NCBI RefSeq assembly: GCF_034006665.1
Contig: NZ_JAVESI010000002.1
Coordinates: forward strand, 62,001-126,000
Length of the DNA: 64,000 nt
Reading direction: 5' to 3'
From: Trichloromonas sp034006665
Lineage (GTDB): Bacteria > Desulfobacterota > Desulfuromonadia > Desulfuromonadales > Trichloromonadaceae
Part shown: in pieces, positions 27,151 through 37,288 of the stretch
Layout of the letters: each line of letters starts with the position of its first letter
How positions within the stretch are numbered: the stretch's first letter is position 1
Program-made: the position numbers and the translations under genes
Notes under the pieces: generated by a model
Seen by the model: the letters and a program-made list of their open reading frames with translations, nothing else
The model's database searches: none
Told to the model about the DNA's origin: nothing

Positions 27151-28353
27151 ATGCTCAAGGATAAAACCATCCTCCTTGGCGTCACCGGCGGGATCGCCGC
27201 CTACAAGGCGGTGGAGCTGTTGCGGCTGTACATCAAGGCCGGGGCCGAAGTCTTCGTGGTGATGACCGCAAGCGCCCGCGAGTTCGTGACGCCGCTCACC
27301 TTCCAGACCCTCTCCGGCAACCCCGTGCACACCGACCTCTTCAATCTCTACCAAGAGCGGGAGATCGGTCACATTTCCCTGGCCGACCGCGCCGACCTGG
27401 TGGTGGTGGCGCCGGCCACCGCCAATCTCATTGGCAAGACGGCGAACGGCCTGGCCGACGATCTGCTCAGCACGACCCTGATGGCGACCAAGGCGCCGGT
27501 CCTCTTTGTCCCGGCGATGAATGTCAACATGTTCGAAAATCCCGTCTATCAGATGAACCAGCAGAAGCTGGAGCAGCTCGGCTACCATTTTCTCGAACCG
27601 GACACGGGTTTTCTCGCCTGCGGCTGGGAAGGAAAGGGGAAGATGCCGGATCCGGAGCGGATTTTTGAGGAGACCCTGCGCTTGCTGACGCCTCAGGATC
27701 TGGCCGGGCAGACGGTGCTGGTCACTGCCGGGCCAACCCGCGAGGAACTCGACCCGGTGCGCTACCTGAGCAACTACTCGTCGGGGAAGATGGGCTACGC
27801 CATCGCCCGCGCCGCTCGTCGGCGTGGGGCGCGGGTGATTCTGGTCAGCGGCCCGACGGCGTTGGCGGCGCCGGCCGGGGTCGAGCTGGTACCGGTGGTG
27901 AGTGCCCGGCAGATGCGCGAGGCGGTGCTGGCACGGCTGGAGGAGGCGACGGTGGTGATCAAGGCGGCGGCGGTCGCCGATTACCGCCCGGCCATGCGCG
28001 CCGAGCAGAAGATCAAGAAGGGCGTGGAGGGGGCGTTGATTCTGCCGCTGGAGAAGAACCCGGATATCCTTGCCGAGTTGGGGAGAAACAAAGGGAATCG
28101 GCTGCTGATCGGCTTTGCCGCCGAGACCGCCGACCTCGTGGAGAACGCCCGCAAGAAACTGACGGAGAAGAATCTCGACCTGATCGTCGCCAACGACGTC
28201 AGCCGTAGCGACGCCGGCTTCGATGTCGACACCAACGCCGTGCGCCTGCTCTACCGGGACGGTTCCGGCGAGGAACTCCCCCTGCTTGGCAAGGACGAGG
28301 TTGCCGACCAGCTCCTCGACCGTATCGCTCGGTTGCTGAAGCCGTCGACGTAG
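27151..28353 (+). CDS. coaBC: bifunctional phosphopantothenoylcysteine decarboxylase/phosphopantothenate-cysteine ligase
   Basis: 400 residues. CoaC half (1-190): flavin site GVTGGIAAYKA, VVVAPATANLIGK, substrate motif PAMNVNMFENP, and the flexible flap LACGWEGKGKMP with the catalytic Cys. CoaB half (190-400): VLVTAGPTREELDPVRYLSN, SSGKMGYAIA, IKAAAVADYRP and the K-x-K-K segment QKIKKG. Makes 4'-phosphopantetheine from phosphopantothenate in coenzyme A synthesis. Last gene of a plus-strand run that starts at 22579. Confidence 0.93.
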   Translation: MLKDKTILLGVTGGIAAYKAVELLRLYIKAGAEVFVVMTASAREFVTPLTFQTLSGNPVHTDLFNLYQEREIGHISLADRADLVVVAPATANLIGKTANGLADDLLSTTLMATKAPVLFVPAMNVNMFENPVYQMNQQKLEQLGYHFLEPDTGFLACGWEGKGKMPDPERIFEETLRLLTPQDLAGQTVLVTAGPTREELDPVRYLSNYSSGKMGYAIARAARRRGARVILVSGPTALAAPAGVELVPVVSARQMREAVLARLEEATVVIKAAAVADYRPAMRAEQKIKKGVEGALILPLEKNPDILAELGRNKGNRLLIGFAAETADLVENARKKLTEKNLDLIVANDVSRSDAGFDVDTNAVRLLYRDGSGEELPLLGKDEVADQLLDRIARLLKPST

Positions 28354-28403
28354 GAGCAGGATGCGGTGAAGCATGGAACCGCATCACCGTTGCTCTCCCG
28401 CCA

Positions 28404-29321
28404 TCAATACGCCGACAGCAGATCCAACAGGTCGTCGGGGCGGGTGATGCCCTCGCGGAAGCGGGGTTTGAGATCGGCGAGAATCGCTTCGCCGTCCCAG
28501 TCGGGGAGTTTGCCGTCGAGCCAGAGGAGGTTGAGGTTTTTGCGGATCATCTTGGCGGCGTTGATGGCCCGTTCACCGGTGGGGTCGGCTTTCCAGTAGG
28601 GGCTTTCTTCCATCTGAGTCAGGACGCTTATCTCCGCCTCCCGGGCGAGGGAGAGGTATTCTTCCTGATCGGCCGGGCTGAAGGTCCATTTGGAATTGTG
28701 GTCGATGGAGCGCAGCATCTTCTGCCAGTGGCGCAGGCGGTTGAGCAGCAGCAGAGAGTTGAAGAGCCGTTTGTTGGTGGCGAAGGAGAAGATGGTGTCC
28801 GAAAGCTCTCCGCGCAGGAGCAGGTCGTTATCGGGAAAACGCTTGCGGGCGATGCTGCGGGCCACCGCCCAGATTTCCGGCGGCACTTGGGCCTCGGCAC
28901 GCACCTCCCAGTAGGCGTGCTTGAGAAAGATGGTGTTGAAGGTACGCACCATCTTGAAAGGAACCAGGTAAGAGTGGGCGACAGTGTCGGCGGCGAGATG
29001 GCTCAGGTAGCCGTAGGCGCAGGCTTTTTGCGGGGCGCTCTGGGCCGCGTCGAGAATCTTTTGCCCCATGCGCCAGCTGTGGCAGTGTTGCAGATAATGG
29101 GTGAACTTCTTGCCCAGGGTGATGTCGGCGGCGATGCAGCCGTAGAGGTAATCCTGGGGATAGGCACCGAGCAGGGTCTGCAAGAGCGGCGGCAACTGCT
29201 GGAGATGGGCGAGAATATGGGAGCCGAGCTGCAGATGCACGCCGATCCCCCAGGCCAGGGCCTCGCCGGGAAGCAGCAGGAGAAAGATGAGGGGGATGGC
29301 GCAACGGCAGAACATAGGCAT
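28404..29321 (-). CDS. zinc-dependent phospholipase C family protein, secreted
   Basis: 305 residues. Signal peptide about 1-23 ending ALAWG, so the mature N-terminal Trp (W24) could act as a zinc ligand as in true zinc-dependent phospholipases C. His-rich core: HLQLGSHILAHL, YPQDYLYGCIAADI, TLGKKFTHYLQHCHSW and YGYLSHLAADTVAHSYLVP, which fits the family metal-site pattern. The C-terminal half is helical without a known domain. Substrate unconfirmed. Converges with coaBC (about 50 bp between stops). Confidence 0.75.
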   Translation of the reverse strand: MPMFCRCAIPLIFLLLLPGEALAWGIGVHLQLGSHILAHLQQLPPLLQTLLGAYPQDYLYGCIAADITLGKKFTHYLQHCHSWRMGQKILDAAQSAPQKACAYGYLSHLAADTVAHSYLVPFKMVRTFNTIFLKHAYWEVRAEAQVPPEIWAVARSIARKRFPDNDLLLRGELSDTIFSFATNKRLFNSLLLLNRLRHWQKMLRSIDHNSKWTFSPADQEEYLSLAREAEISVLTQMEESPYWKADPTGERAINAAKMIRKNLNLLWLDGKLPDWDGEAILADLKPRFREGITRPDDLLDLLSAY

Positions 29322-29409
29322 CTCAGAAAAAATATGTTAGCAGGATAATCCTTACCGGCGGCCAAGTAAAGGGCGCCGGCTGGGGAACCCCATTTTACGG
29401 AAGTCAGTC

Positions 29410-30141
29410 ATGCCGGAAAATCTCCGTCAGGAATTGTGCGAAGCCTTGGCGCAGGCGCGGGGAGTGTTGCAGGATCTGGATCGTCTCGGTCTCGGTGCGC
29501 TGCCGCTGCCCGCCCTTGCGGATAATCCGCCGGTCTGCCCGCTGAGCGTGCGCGGCCTCGATCGGGGAGGGACGGCTCCCTGCCGGAGCGAAACCCTGGA
29601 CGAAGTCCGCGCCGACCTCGGCGATTGTCAACGCTGCCCTCTGGCCCGGGGGCGGCGCCATATCGTCTTCGGCGCCGGCGCTCCCCGCGCCCGGCTGGTG
29701 CTGGTCGGCGAAGGCCCGGGTCGGGAGGAGGATGAGCGGGGGGAGCCCTTCGTCGGAGAGGCCGGCCGACTGCTCGACCGCATGCTCTTCGCCATCGGTC
29801 TGGAACGTTCCGAAGTCTACCTCTGTAATGTCGTCAAATGCCGTCCCCCCGGCAACCGCGATCCGGAACCCGGGGAAATTGCCGCCTGTCGACCCTTTCT
29901 CGAACGCCAGCTGGCGGCGATCGCGCCGGAGATGATCCTTGCTCTGGGTCGGGTCGCCAGCCAGTCCCTGCTCGCATCCGGTACTCCGATCAGCCGGTTG
30001 CGCGGTCAGTGGCGGGACTATCAGGGGATACCCTTGCTGCCGACCTATCATCCGGCCTATCTGCTGCGTAACCCGGCGGCCAAACGGGAATCCTGGGAGG
30101 ATCTCAAGCAGGTTCGGCAACGTCTGCGGGGCGGGGGATGA
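29410..30141 (+). CDS. uracil-DNA glycosylase, family 4 (4Fe-4S)
   Basis: 243 residues; about 70 extra N-terminal residues precede the catalytic domain. Landmarks: LGDCQRCPLARGRRHIVFG (two cluster Cys), VLVGEGPGREEDERGEPFVG (active-site GEGPG-x-E-E-D), VYLCNVVKCRPPGNRDP and ACRPFL (further cluster Cys), and LLPTYHPAYLLRNP (HPAYLL). Removes uracil from DNA after cytosine deamination. Its stop overlaps the start of the ABC ATPase gene (ATGA). Confidence 0.9.
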   Translation: MPENLRQELCEALAQARGVLQDLDRLGLGALPLPALADNPPVCPLSVRGLDRGGTAPCRSETLDEVRADLGDCQRCPLARGRRHIVFGAGAPRARLVLVGEGPGREEDERGEPFVGEAGRLLDRMLFAIGLERSEVYLCNVVKCRPPGNRDPEPGEIAACRPFLERQLAAIAPEMILALGRVASQSLLASGTPISRLRGQWRDYQGIPLLPTYHPAYLLRNPAAKRESWEDLKQVRQRLRGGG

Positions 30142-30905
30142 TGAAGGGGGTGGGAGAGAGCCTGGCGCTGGAGGATGTGCGCAAGACGCGGCGTGATCCC
30201 GAGGGGAACCCGGTGGAGATTCTGCGCGGCATCAATCTGGTGGTGCCGGCGGGCAGTCTGACGGTGGTGGTCGGTCCCTCCGGCGGCGGCAAGAGTACTC
30301 TGCTGCGGTTACTGAACCGCCTGGAAGATCCCGACGGCGGGCGCATCCTTCTTGCCGGCGTCGATATCGCAAGCCTCGACCCCTTGGCTCTGCGGCGGCG
30401 CGTTGCCGCCGTGCCGCAGGTGCCTTTCATGTACGACGGCTCGGTTCTTGCCAATCTGCAGCGGCCCTTTGTCTTTCGCAACCTGCCTCAACCTTCGGCC
30501 GATTCTGTGGAGACGCGGCGGGTGCTTGATCTTTGCCGTCTGCCCGCGGAGCTTCTCCCCCGGCAGGCCCGTTCCCTCTCCGTTGGCCAGCAGCAGCGCC
30601 TGGCTTTGGCCCGTGCCCTGCTGCTTGAGCCGGGGGTGTTGCTTCTCGACGAGCCGACCAGCGCCCTCGACCCCCCCACCGCCGACCAGCTCGGCCAATC
30701 CCTGCGCGATATCCGCCGCGAGCGGGGTCTGACCCTGCTCATGCTCACCCACGATCTGCGCTTGGCGCGGCGCGTCGCCGACCGGGCGGCTTTTCTCGAA
30801 AGCGGCCGGATTCTCGAAGAGGGTGCGGCCGCCGACTTCTTCGAAAACCCCCGCGCCGACGCGCTGCGTCGTTTCCTCTCCGCGCCGGAGGCTGCCCATG
30901 AGTGA
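30138..30905 (+). CDS. fetA: ABC transporter ATPase, FetA/YbbL type
   Basis: 255 residues (ATG 30138 or 30141). Walker A GPSGGGKST, Q-loop VPQVPFMYDGSV, signature LSVGQQQRLALARAL, Walker B VLLLDEPTSALD, H-loop LTHDL. Paired with a UPF0014-type permease that overlaps its 3' end by 8 bp, the arrangement of the FetAB iron exporter of E. coli. Iron export is inferred from that pairing. Confidence 0.8.
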   Translation: MMKGVGESLALEDVRKTRRDPEGNPVEILRGINLVVPAGSLTVVVGPSGGGKSTLLRLLNRLEDPDGGRILLAGVDIASLDPLALRRRVAAVPQVPFMYDGSVLANLQRPFVFRNLPQPSADSVETRRVLDLCRLPAELLPRQARSLSVGQQQRLALARALLLEPGVLLLDEPTSALDPPTADQLGQSLRDIRRERGLTLLMLTHDLRLARRVADRAAFLESGRILEEGAAADFFENPRADALRRFLSAPEAAHE

Positions 30906-31692
30906 CGGCGTCGTCGATCTCTCCCTTATCGATCTGGCCCTGGTCTATGGCCTGGTTCTCTTTGTTGCGGGCTTGGCCCGTTGGAACGGCATCGGCCAGG
31001 AGCGGGATCTGCTCTGGTCGTCCTTGCGCATGATCGCCCAGTTGCTGACCGTTGGCTATCTGCTGAAGACGGTGTTCTCTCTGGCCAGCCCGGTGCCGGT
31101 TCTCCTCATTCTGCTGGTCATGGGGGGCTTTGCCGTCCATGCCGTGGGGGCGCGGGTCCAGGAGCGCATGCCGCGCTTTCATCGGGTGGTGGGGATCTCC
31201 CTTTTCATCGGCTGCTTCGGTGCGACCTTCTTCTTCTGCACCCTGGTCATCGGCCTCACGCCCTGGTACGATCCCCGCTACCTCATCCCTCTGGCCGGGA
31301 TGATCATCGGCAACTCCATGACCGGCGCGAGCTTGGCCGCCGAGCGTCTCGCTGCCGAAATGAAGGAGCGGCGGCTGGAGATTGAAACCTCTCTTTGCCT
31401 CGGGGCGAACGCCCGGCAAGCCTCGGCCGAGGCGGTGCGAGGGGCTTTCCGCGCGGCCCTGATCCCTTCCATTAATGCCATGGCCGCCATGGGCATCGTC
31501 TTTCTCCCCGGGATGATGACCGGGCAGATCCTCTCCGGCACCGAACCGCTCTTGGCGGTGCGTTATCAAATCGCCATCATGTGCGTCATTACCGCCAGCG
31601 TGGCGGTAACCACCTTTCTCATTTTGATCTTCGGGCGGCGCGGCTTCTTTACCAGGGCGCATCAACTCCGTCTCGACAATTTCACGAAATGA
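30898..31692 (+). CDS. fetB: UPF0014-family permease, FetB/YbbM type
   Basis: 264 residues with six to seven transmembrane helices. Family landmarks: SSLRMIAQLLTVGYLLKTVF, PLAGMIIGNSMTGASLAAER, LCLGANARQASAEAVRGAFR, LIPSINAMAAMGIVFLPGMM and TGQILSGTEPLLAVRYQI. Overlaps the ATPase gene by 8 bp, so coupled. Family member FetB exports iron and aids oxidative-stress resistance in E. coli; the same role is inferred here. Confidence 0.85.
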   Translation: MSDGVVDLSLIDLALVYGLVLFVAGLARWNGIGQERDLLWSSLRMIAQLLTVGYLLKTVFSLASPVPVLLILLVMGGFAVHAVGARVQERMPRFHRVVGISLFIGCFGATFFFCTLVIGLTPWYDPRYLIPLAGMIIGNSMTGASLAAERLAAEMKERRLEIETSLCLGANARQASAEAVRGAFRAALIPSINAMAAMGIVFLPGMMTGQILSGTEPLLAVRYQIAIMCVITASVAVTTFLILIFGRRGFFTRAHQLRLDNFTK

Positions 31693-31720
31693 CGTGGAAA
31701 TTTCGATCAATGAAAAATCT

Positions 31721-31742
31721 CCAAGAAAATACCTTTTCTTGG
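31721..31742. other. perfect AT-rich hairpin
   Basis: 9-bp perfect stem CCAAGAAAA/TTTTCTTGG with a 4-base loop, 29 bp after fetB. A weak terminator or an operator. The rest of the 329-bp gap (31693-32021) has no convincing reading frame; apart from this hairpin and the one at 31965-31991 I recognise nothing in it. Confidence 0.4.
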
Positions 31743-31964
31743 TTCGGGGCAGGGCTTTGGTTTTGTCAGGTGAGCAACCCTAATCTTCGGAGGGGGTGCG
31801 ACAGAATACGAGAGGTTTGCAAGGCAAAGGCAAGCACAACAAAGGTGGTCGGTGCTGGCACGGTTCGCTCAGGACGGAACTTGCACGACCTGCTGTCACG
31901 CCTGGCGCGCGCCGTGATGGGCCGCTTGGCTCGAGATGGGGAAGTTGTTTGCGGTGATCGTTTG

Positions 31965-31991
31965 AAAGGGCGCCTGGCGGTGCGCCTTTTT
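31965..31991. terminator. intrinsic terminator between convergent transcripts
   Basis: 9-bp stem (31965-31973 with 31982-31990, one G-T wobble) around an 8-base loop and ending in a T-run on the plus strand. It lies 31 bp past the end of the minus-strand regulator gene and about 270 bp after fetB, so it may serve both directions. Confidence 0.6.
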
Positions 31992-32021
31992 CGTTGTCGG
32001 GGTTCGGTCCTGTCTGTGGGT

Positions 32022-33413
<1,392 letters not shown>

Positions 33414-33570
33414 GGCGGGTCTCCAACGCTGGGCGTCATTTGCTTGACGGTGAGATTCTTAGCATGTTCGCCCCGTTGCGGCAAGATCTTTCGCCAGGCC
33501 GGCGCGCCTTTTCCCGAGGTCCGGTAAGGAAACGAAGCTTCCTGCGATGAATTAAAACAACATTTCATAT

Positions 33571-33599
33571 TGACAAGAAACCTCTGAACTGATTAGATG
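33571..33599 (+). promoter_or_regulatory. candidate sigma-70 promoter for pyc
   Basis: TTGACA at 33571-33576, 17-bp spacer, TTAGAT at 33594-33599, in a clearly AT-rich stretch (33540-33710) of the 326-bp gap 33414-33739. The -35 is perfect, the -10 weak. A 130-bp leader without visible structure would follow. Nothing else recognisable in this gap. Confidence 0.45.
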
Positions 33600-33739
33600 T
33601 TTCGTCTCGTCGAAAACCGTCTAAATATTTAAAATTACGCAAAATTTTAAATTTAACTAAACTTTAAGCCCTACTGTAATTGTTTTATTTTCGGTAAATG
33701 TTTTTTCCGCGCACGGGCGCCGGCAGTTGAGGAGGTTTG

Positions 33740-36700
33740 ATGGAAGTACGCAAGTTCAAGAAGGTCATGGCCGCCAACCGGGGCGAAATCGCGATCCGCA
33801 TTTTTCGCGCCTGTACTGAATTGGGCATCAAAACGGTGGCCATCTATTCGGAAGAGGACAAACTCACCCTGCACCGCTACAAGGCCGACGAAGCCTACCT
33901 GATCGGTCGGGGCAAAGGGCCCATCGACGCCTATCTGGGCATCGACGAGATCATCGAACTGGCCCGTAAAAAGGAGGTGGACGCCATCCACCCCGGTTAC
34001 GGCTTTCTCTCGGAAAATCCCGAATTCGCCGAGGCCTGCGAACGGGCCGGCATTGCTTTCATCGGTCCCACCGCCGAGATCCAGCGGCAGCTTGGAGACA
34101 AGGTGGCGGCTCGTAAGGTCGCCGTCGCCGCCGGAGTGCCCGTGGTCCCTGGCACCGAGAAGCCGGTGACCAGCGAGGAAGAAGCCCTGCTCTTCGCCAA
34201 ATCCTGCGGTTATCCGGTCATCGTCAAGGCCGCCGCCGGTGGCGGCGGGCGCGGTATGCGCGTCGCCTACAACCAGAAGGAACTCCTCGAAGGTCTCAAG
34301 TCGGCGGCTTCCGAGGCCAAGGCAGCTTTTGGCAACGCCTCGGTCTTTCTGGAAAAATACCTGGAGAAGCCCAAGCACATCGAAGTGCAGATCATGGGCG
34401 ACAAGCACGGTAACATTGTCCATTACTACGAACGCGATTGCTCCATTCAGCGCCGCCACCAGAAGGTTATCGAACTGGCTCCTTCGCCGAACCTCTCTTC
34501 CGCCAAGCGCGAAGAGGTCTGCGCCATGGCCATGAAGATCGCTCACAGCGTCGGTTACATCAACGCCGGAACGGTCGAATTTTTGATGGACAAGGACCAG
34601 AACTTCTACTTTATCGAAACCAATCCGCGCATCCAAGTGGAACATACCGTCACCGAGATGGTTACCGGTCGCAACCTGGTGCAGACCCAGATCCTGGTGG
34701 CTGAGGGGCACAAACTTTCCGATCCGGAGATCGGCGTATCCAGCCAGGCCGATATCGAATTGCGCGGCCACGCCATCCAGTGCCGGGTGACCACCGAAGA
34801 TCCGGGCAACAACTTCGCCCCCGATTTCGGCACCCTCAAGGTCTATCGCAGCCCCGCCGGATTCGGCGTGCGCCTCGACGCCGGCAACGCCTATTCGGGA
34901 TCCCGCATCACACCCCACTACGATTCCCTGCTGGTGAAGATCACCACTTGGGGGCTGAATTTCAACACGGCGGCCCGCTCGATGCACCGTGCTCTGCAGG
35001 AGTTCCGCATCCGCGGGGTGAAGACCAATATCGGTTTTCTCGAAAACGTCATTACCCATTCGACCTTTCTGGATGGGCTGTGTGATACCTCTTATCTCGA
35101 CACCAACCCGGAACTTTTCAAAATCCGCGAGAAGAAGGACCGCGCCAACAAGTTGCTCAAGTTTATCGGCCATACCGTGGTCAACGGCTATCCCGGTATC
35201 AAGCAGCCGCTCCGTTCCACCGACCTGCGCGAGGCCGATATCCCCGATATCCCCTACAATGCCGTGCGGCCCCGGGGGAGCCGCGACATCCTGCTGGAGA
35301 AAGGGCCGGAGGGGCTGGCCCAGTGGGCGCTTAAAGAGCGCAAGCTGCTGATCACCGACACCACCATGCGCGACGCTCACCAGTCGCTGATGGCGACCCG
35401 CTTCCGCACCTACGATCTCGAGCGCATCGCCGATGCCACCAGCTACCTCGGCGGCGGGCTCTTTTCCCTGGAGATGTGGGGGGGCGCCACCTACGACGTC
35501 TCCATGCGTTTTCTCAAGGAAGATCCCTGGGAGCGCCTTGATCGCCTGCGGGCGAAGATTCCCAACATCCTCTTCCAGATGCTGCTGCGCGGCTCGAACG
35601 CCGTCGGCTACACCAACTATCCCGACAACGTCGTCGAGGAATTCGTCGCCAAAGCGGCGGAGAGCGGTATCGACGTCTTCCGCGTCTTCGACTCCCTGAA
35701 CTGGACCAAGGGGATGAAGGTGGCCATGGACGCGGTGCGCAAGAACAACGCCATCTGCGAAGCGGCTATGTGTTACACCGGGGATATTCTCGATCCCAAG
35801 CGGGACAAGTATCCTCTCAAGTACTATGTCGATCTGGCCAAAGAACTGGAAGCGATGGGCGCCCATATTCTGGCGATCAAGGATATGGCCGGCCTGCTCA
35901 AGCCCTTTGCCGCCGAGAAGCTGATCCGGGCGCTGAAGAACGAGATCGGCATCCCCATTCATCTTCATACCCACGACACCTCCAGCAACGGCGGAGCGAT
36001 GCTGATGATGGCCGCCCAGGCCGGAGTCGACATCGTCGACACCGCCCTTTCCTCAGTCTCGGGTCTGACCGCGCAGCCGAACATGAACGCCCTGCTGTCG
36101 GCCCTGGAAGGGACGATCTGGGATCCCCGCCTCGATCAGCAGGGGCTGCAACAATTGGCCAACTACTGGGAGACGGTGCGCACCTACTACGCCCCTTTCG
36201 AGTCGGAACTGCGCAGCGGTACCGCCCAGGTCTATCATCACGAAATCCCCGGCGGCCAGTATTCCAACTACAAGCCGCAGGTCGAAGGCCTGGGGCTCGG
36301 CCACCGCTGGGAAGAGTGCAAGGAGATGTACCGCAAGGTCAACGACATGTTCGGCGACGTGATCAAGGTTACCCCCTCGTCGAAGATTGTCGGCGACATG
36401 GCCATGTTCATGATCCAGAACGACTTGGAGCCCGAGGATGTTTTCGAACGGGGAACGAACTATACCTTTCCGCAGGGGGTCATCGACTTCTTCAAAGGGA
36501 TGATCGGTCAGCCCGTCGGCGGTTTCCCGCCGGAACTGCAGAAGATCATCCTCAAGGACGAGAAACCTCTGACCTGCCGTCCCGGCGAACTGCTGGAGCC
36601 GGTCGATTTCGCCGCCAAGAAGGCGGAGCTGGAGAAGAAACTCGGGCATGTGGTCAACGACCGGCAAGTTCTTTCGGCGGTGCTCTATCCCGGCGTCTAT

Positions 36701-37186
36701 GAGACCTTCGATCATGAGCGCCAGGAATACAGCGACCTGTCCAAGGTGCCCACGCCGGTCTTCTTCTACGGACTGGAAGTGGGGGATGAAACGACCTTCG
36801 AGATCGAGTCGGGCAAGACGTTGATCGTCAAGCTCAACGCCGTCGGCAATCTCCATCCCGACGCTACCCGCCACATTTACTTCGAACTCAACGGCGAGCC
36901 GCGACAGGTGATGGTCAAGGATCTCTCCGTCGAGTCCGATGTCGCCGAGCACCGCAAGGCCGATTCCGATGATCCCCAACAGGTCGGCGCGCCGATGCCG
37001 GGCAAGATCTTCAAGCTGCTGGTCGCCGTCGGCGACGAGGTCAAGGCCGGGGAGACCCTCCTTTCCACCGAGGCGATGAAGATGGAGACCAACGTCAAGG
37101 CCAAAGAAGAGGGTGTGGTCAAGGAAATTCTCTTCAAGGAAGGGGATCAGGTACAACAGGGGGATCTGCTGGTGATTCTCGGGTAA
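33740..37186 (+). CDS. pyc: pyruvate carboxylase
   Basis: 1148 residues, the full single-chain form. Biotin carboxylase 1-450: KVMAANRGEIAIRIFRACTE, ATP Gly loop AAAGGGGRGMRV and FIETNPRIQVEHTVTE. Carboxyltransferase about 530-800: DTTMRDAHQSLMATR, LEMWGGATYDVSMRFL and HLHTHDTSSNGGA (metal His). C-terminal biotin carrier with EAMKMET, biotinyl Lys at 1114. Start ATG 33740 has GAGGAGG at -5; a TTG one codon earlier is less likely. Makes oxaloacetate from pyruvate, the main anaplerotic step in acetate-oxidising Geobacter-type bacteria. Monocistronic, with its own terminator. Confidence 0.96.
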   Translation: MEVRKFKKVMAANRGEIAIRIFRACTELGIKTVAIYSEEDKLTLHRYKADEAYLIGRGKGPIDAYLGIDEIIELARKKEVDAIHPGYGFLSENPEFAEACERAGIAFIGPTAEIQRQLGDKVAARKVAVAAGVPVVPGTEKPVTSEEEALLFAKSCGYPVIVKAAAGGGGRGMRVAYNQKELLEGLKSAASEAKAAFGNASVFLEKYLEKPKHIEVQIMGDKHGNIVHYYERDCSIQRRHQKVIELAPSPNLSSAKREEVCAMAMKIAHSVGYINAGTVEFLMDKDQNFYFIETNPRIQVEHTVTEMVTGRNLVQTQILVAEGHKLSDPEIGVSSQADIELRGHAIQCRVTTEDPGNNFAPDFGTLKVYRSPAGFGVRLDAGNAYSGSRITPHYDSLLVKITTWGLNFNTAARSMHRALQEFRIRGVKTNIGFLENVITHSTFLDGLCDTSYLDTNPELFKIREKKDRANKLLKFIGHTVVNGYPGIKQPLRSTDLREADIPDIPYNAVRPRGSRDILLEKGPEGLAQWALKERKLLITDTTMRDAHQSLMATRFRTYDLERIADATSYLGGGLFSLEMWGGATYDVSMRFLKEDPWERLDRLRAKIPNILFQMLLRGSNAVGYTNYPDNVVEEFVAKAAESGIDVFRVFDSLNWTKGMKVAMDAVRKNNAICEAAMCYTGDILDPKRDKYPLKYYVDLAKELEAMGAHILAIKDMAGLLKPFAAEKLIRALKNEIGIPIHLHTHDTSSNGGAMLMMAAQAGVDIVDTALSSVSGLTAQPNMNALLSALEGTIWDPRLDQQGLQQLANYWETVRTYYAPFESELRSGTAQVYHHEIPGGQYSNYKPQVEGLGLGHRWEECKEMYRKVNDMFGDVIKVTPSSKIVGDMAMFMIQNDLEPEDVFERGTNYTFPQGVIDFFKGMIGQPVGGFPPELQKIILKDEKPLTCRPGELLEPVDFAAKKAELEKKLGHVVNDRQVLSAVLYPGVYETFDHERQEYSDLSKVPTPVFFYGLEVGDETTFEIESGKTLIVKLNAVGNLHPDATRHIYFELNGEPRQVMVKDLSVESDVAEHRKADSDDPQQVGAPMPGKIFKLLVAVGDEVKAGETLLSTEAMKMETNVKAKEEGVVKEILFKEGDQVQQGDLLVILG

Positions 37187-37224
37187 GGGAAAAGACGAAT
37201 CACGCCGTACGCGGCGTCTGGTGC

Positions 37225-37273
37225 AAACAAGAAACGGGTCGGCTCCCTCGGGAATCCGACCCGTTTCTTGTTT
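37225..37273. terminator. strong bidirectional terminator
   Basis: Perfect 18-bp stem (37225-37242 with 37256-37273) and a 13-base loop, with A/T-rich ends on both sides. It sits between the convergent ends of pyc and the PilB-like ATPase gene and should stop both. Confidence 0.9.
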
Positions 37274-37288
37274 ATACGCGGAGGAAGG

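Noticed and set aside
31850..31866. CTGGCACGG as a possible sigma-54 -24 element
   Set aside because: The GC of the -12 element is 8 bases away instead of 10.
33431..33447. CTGGGCGTCATTTGCTT as a possible sigma-54 promoter before pyc
   Set aside because: GG to GC spacing is 9, one base short, which normally abolishes sigma-54 promoters.
33671..35974. 767-residue open frame opposite pyruvate carboxylase
   Set aside because: Exact antisense of a clear pyc; low-complexity His/Gly/Val composition typical of antisense frames in GC-rich genes.
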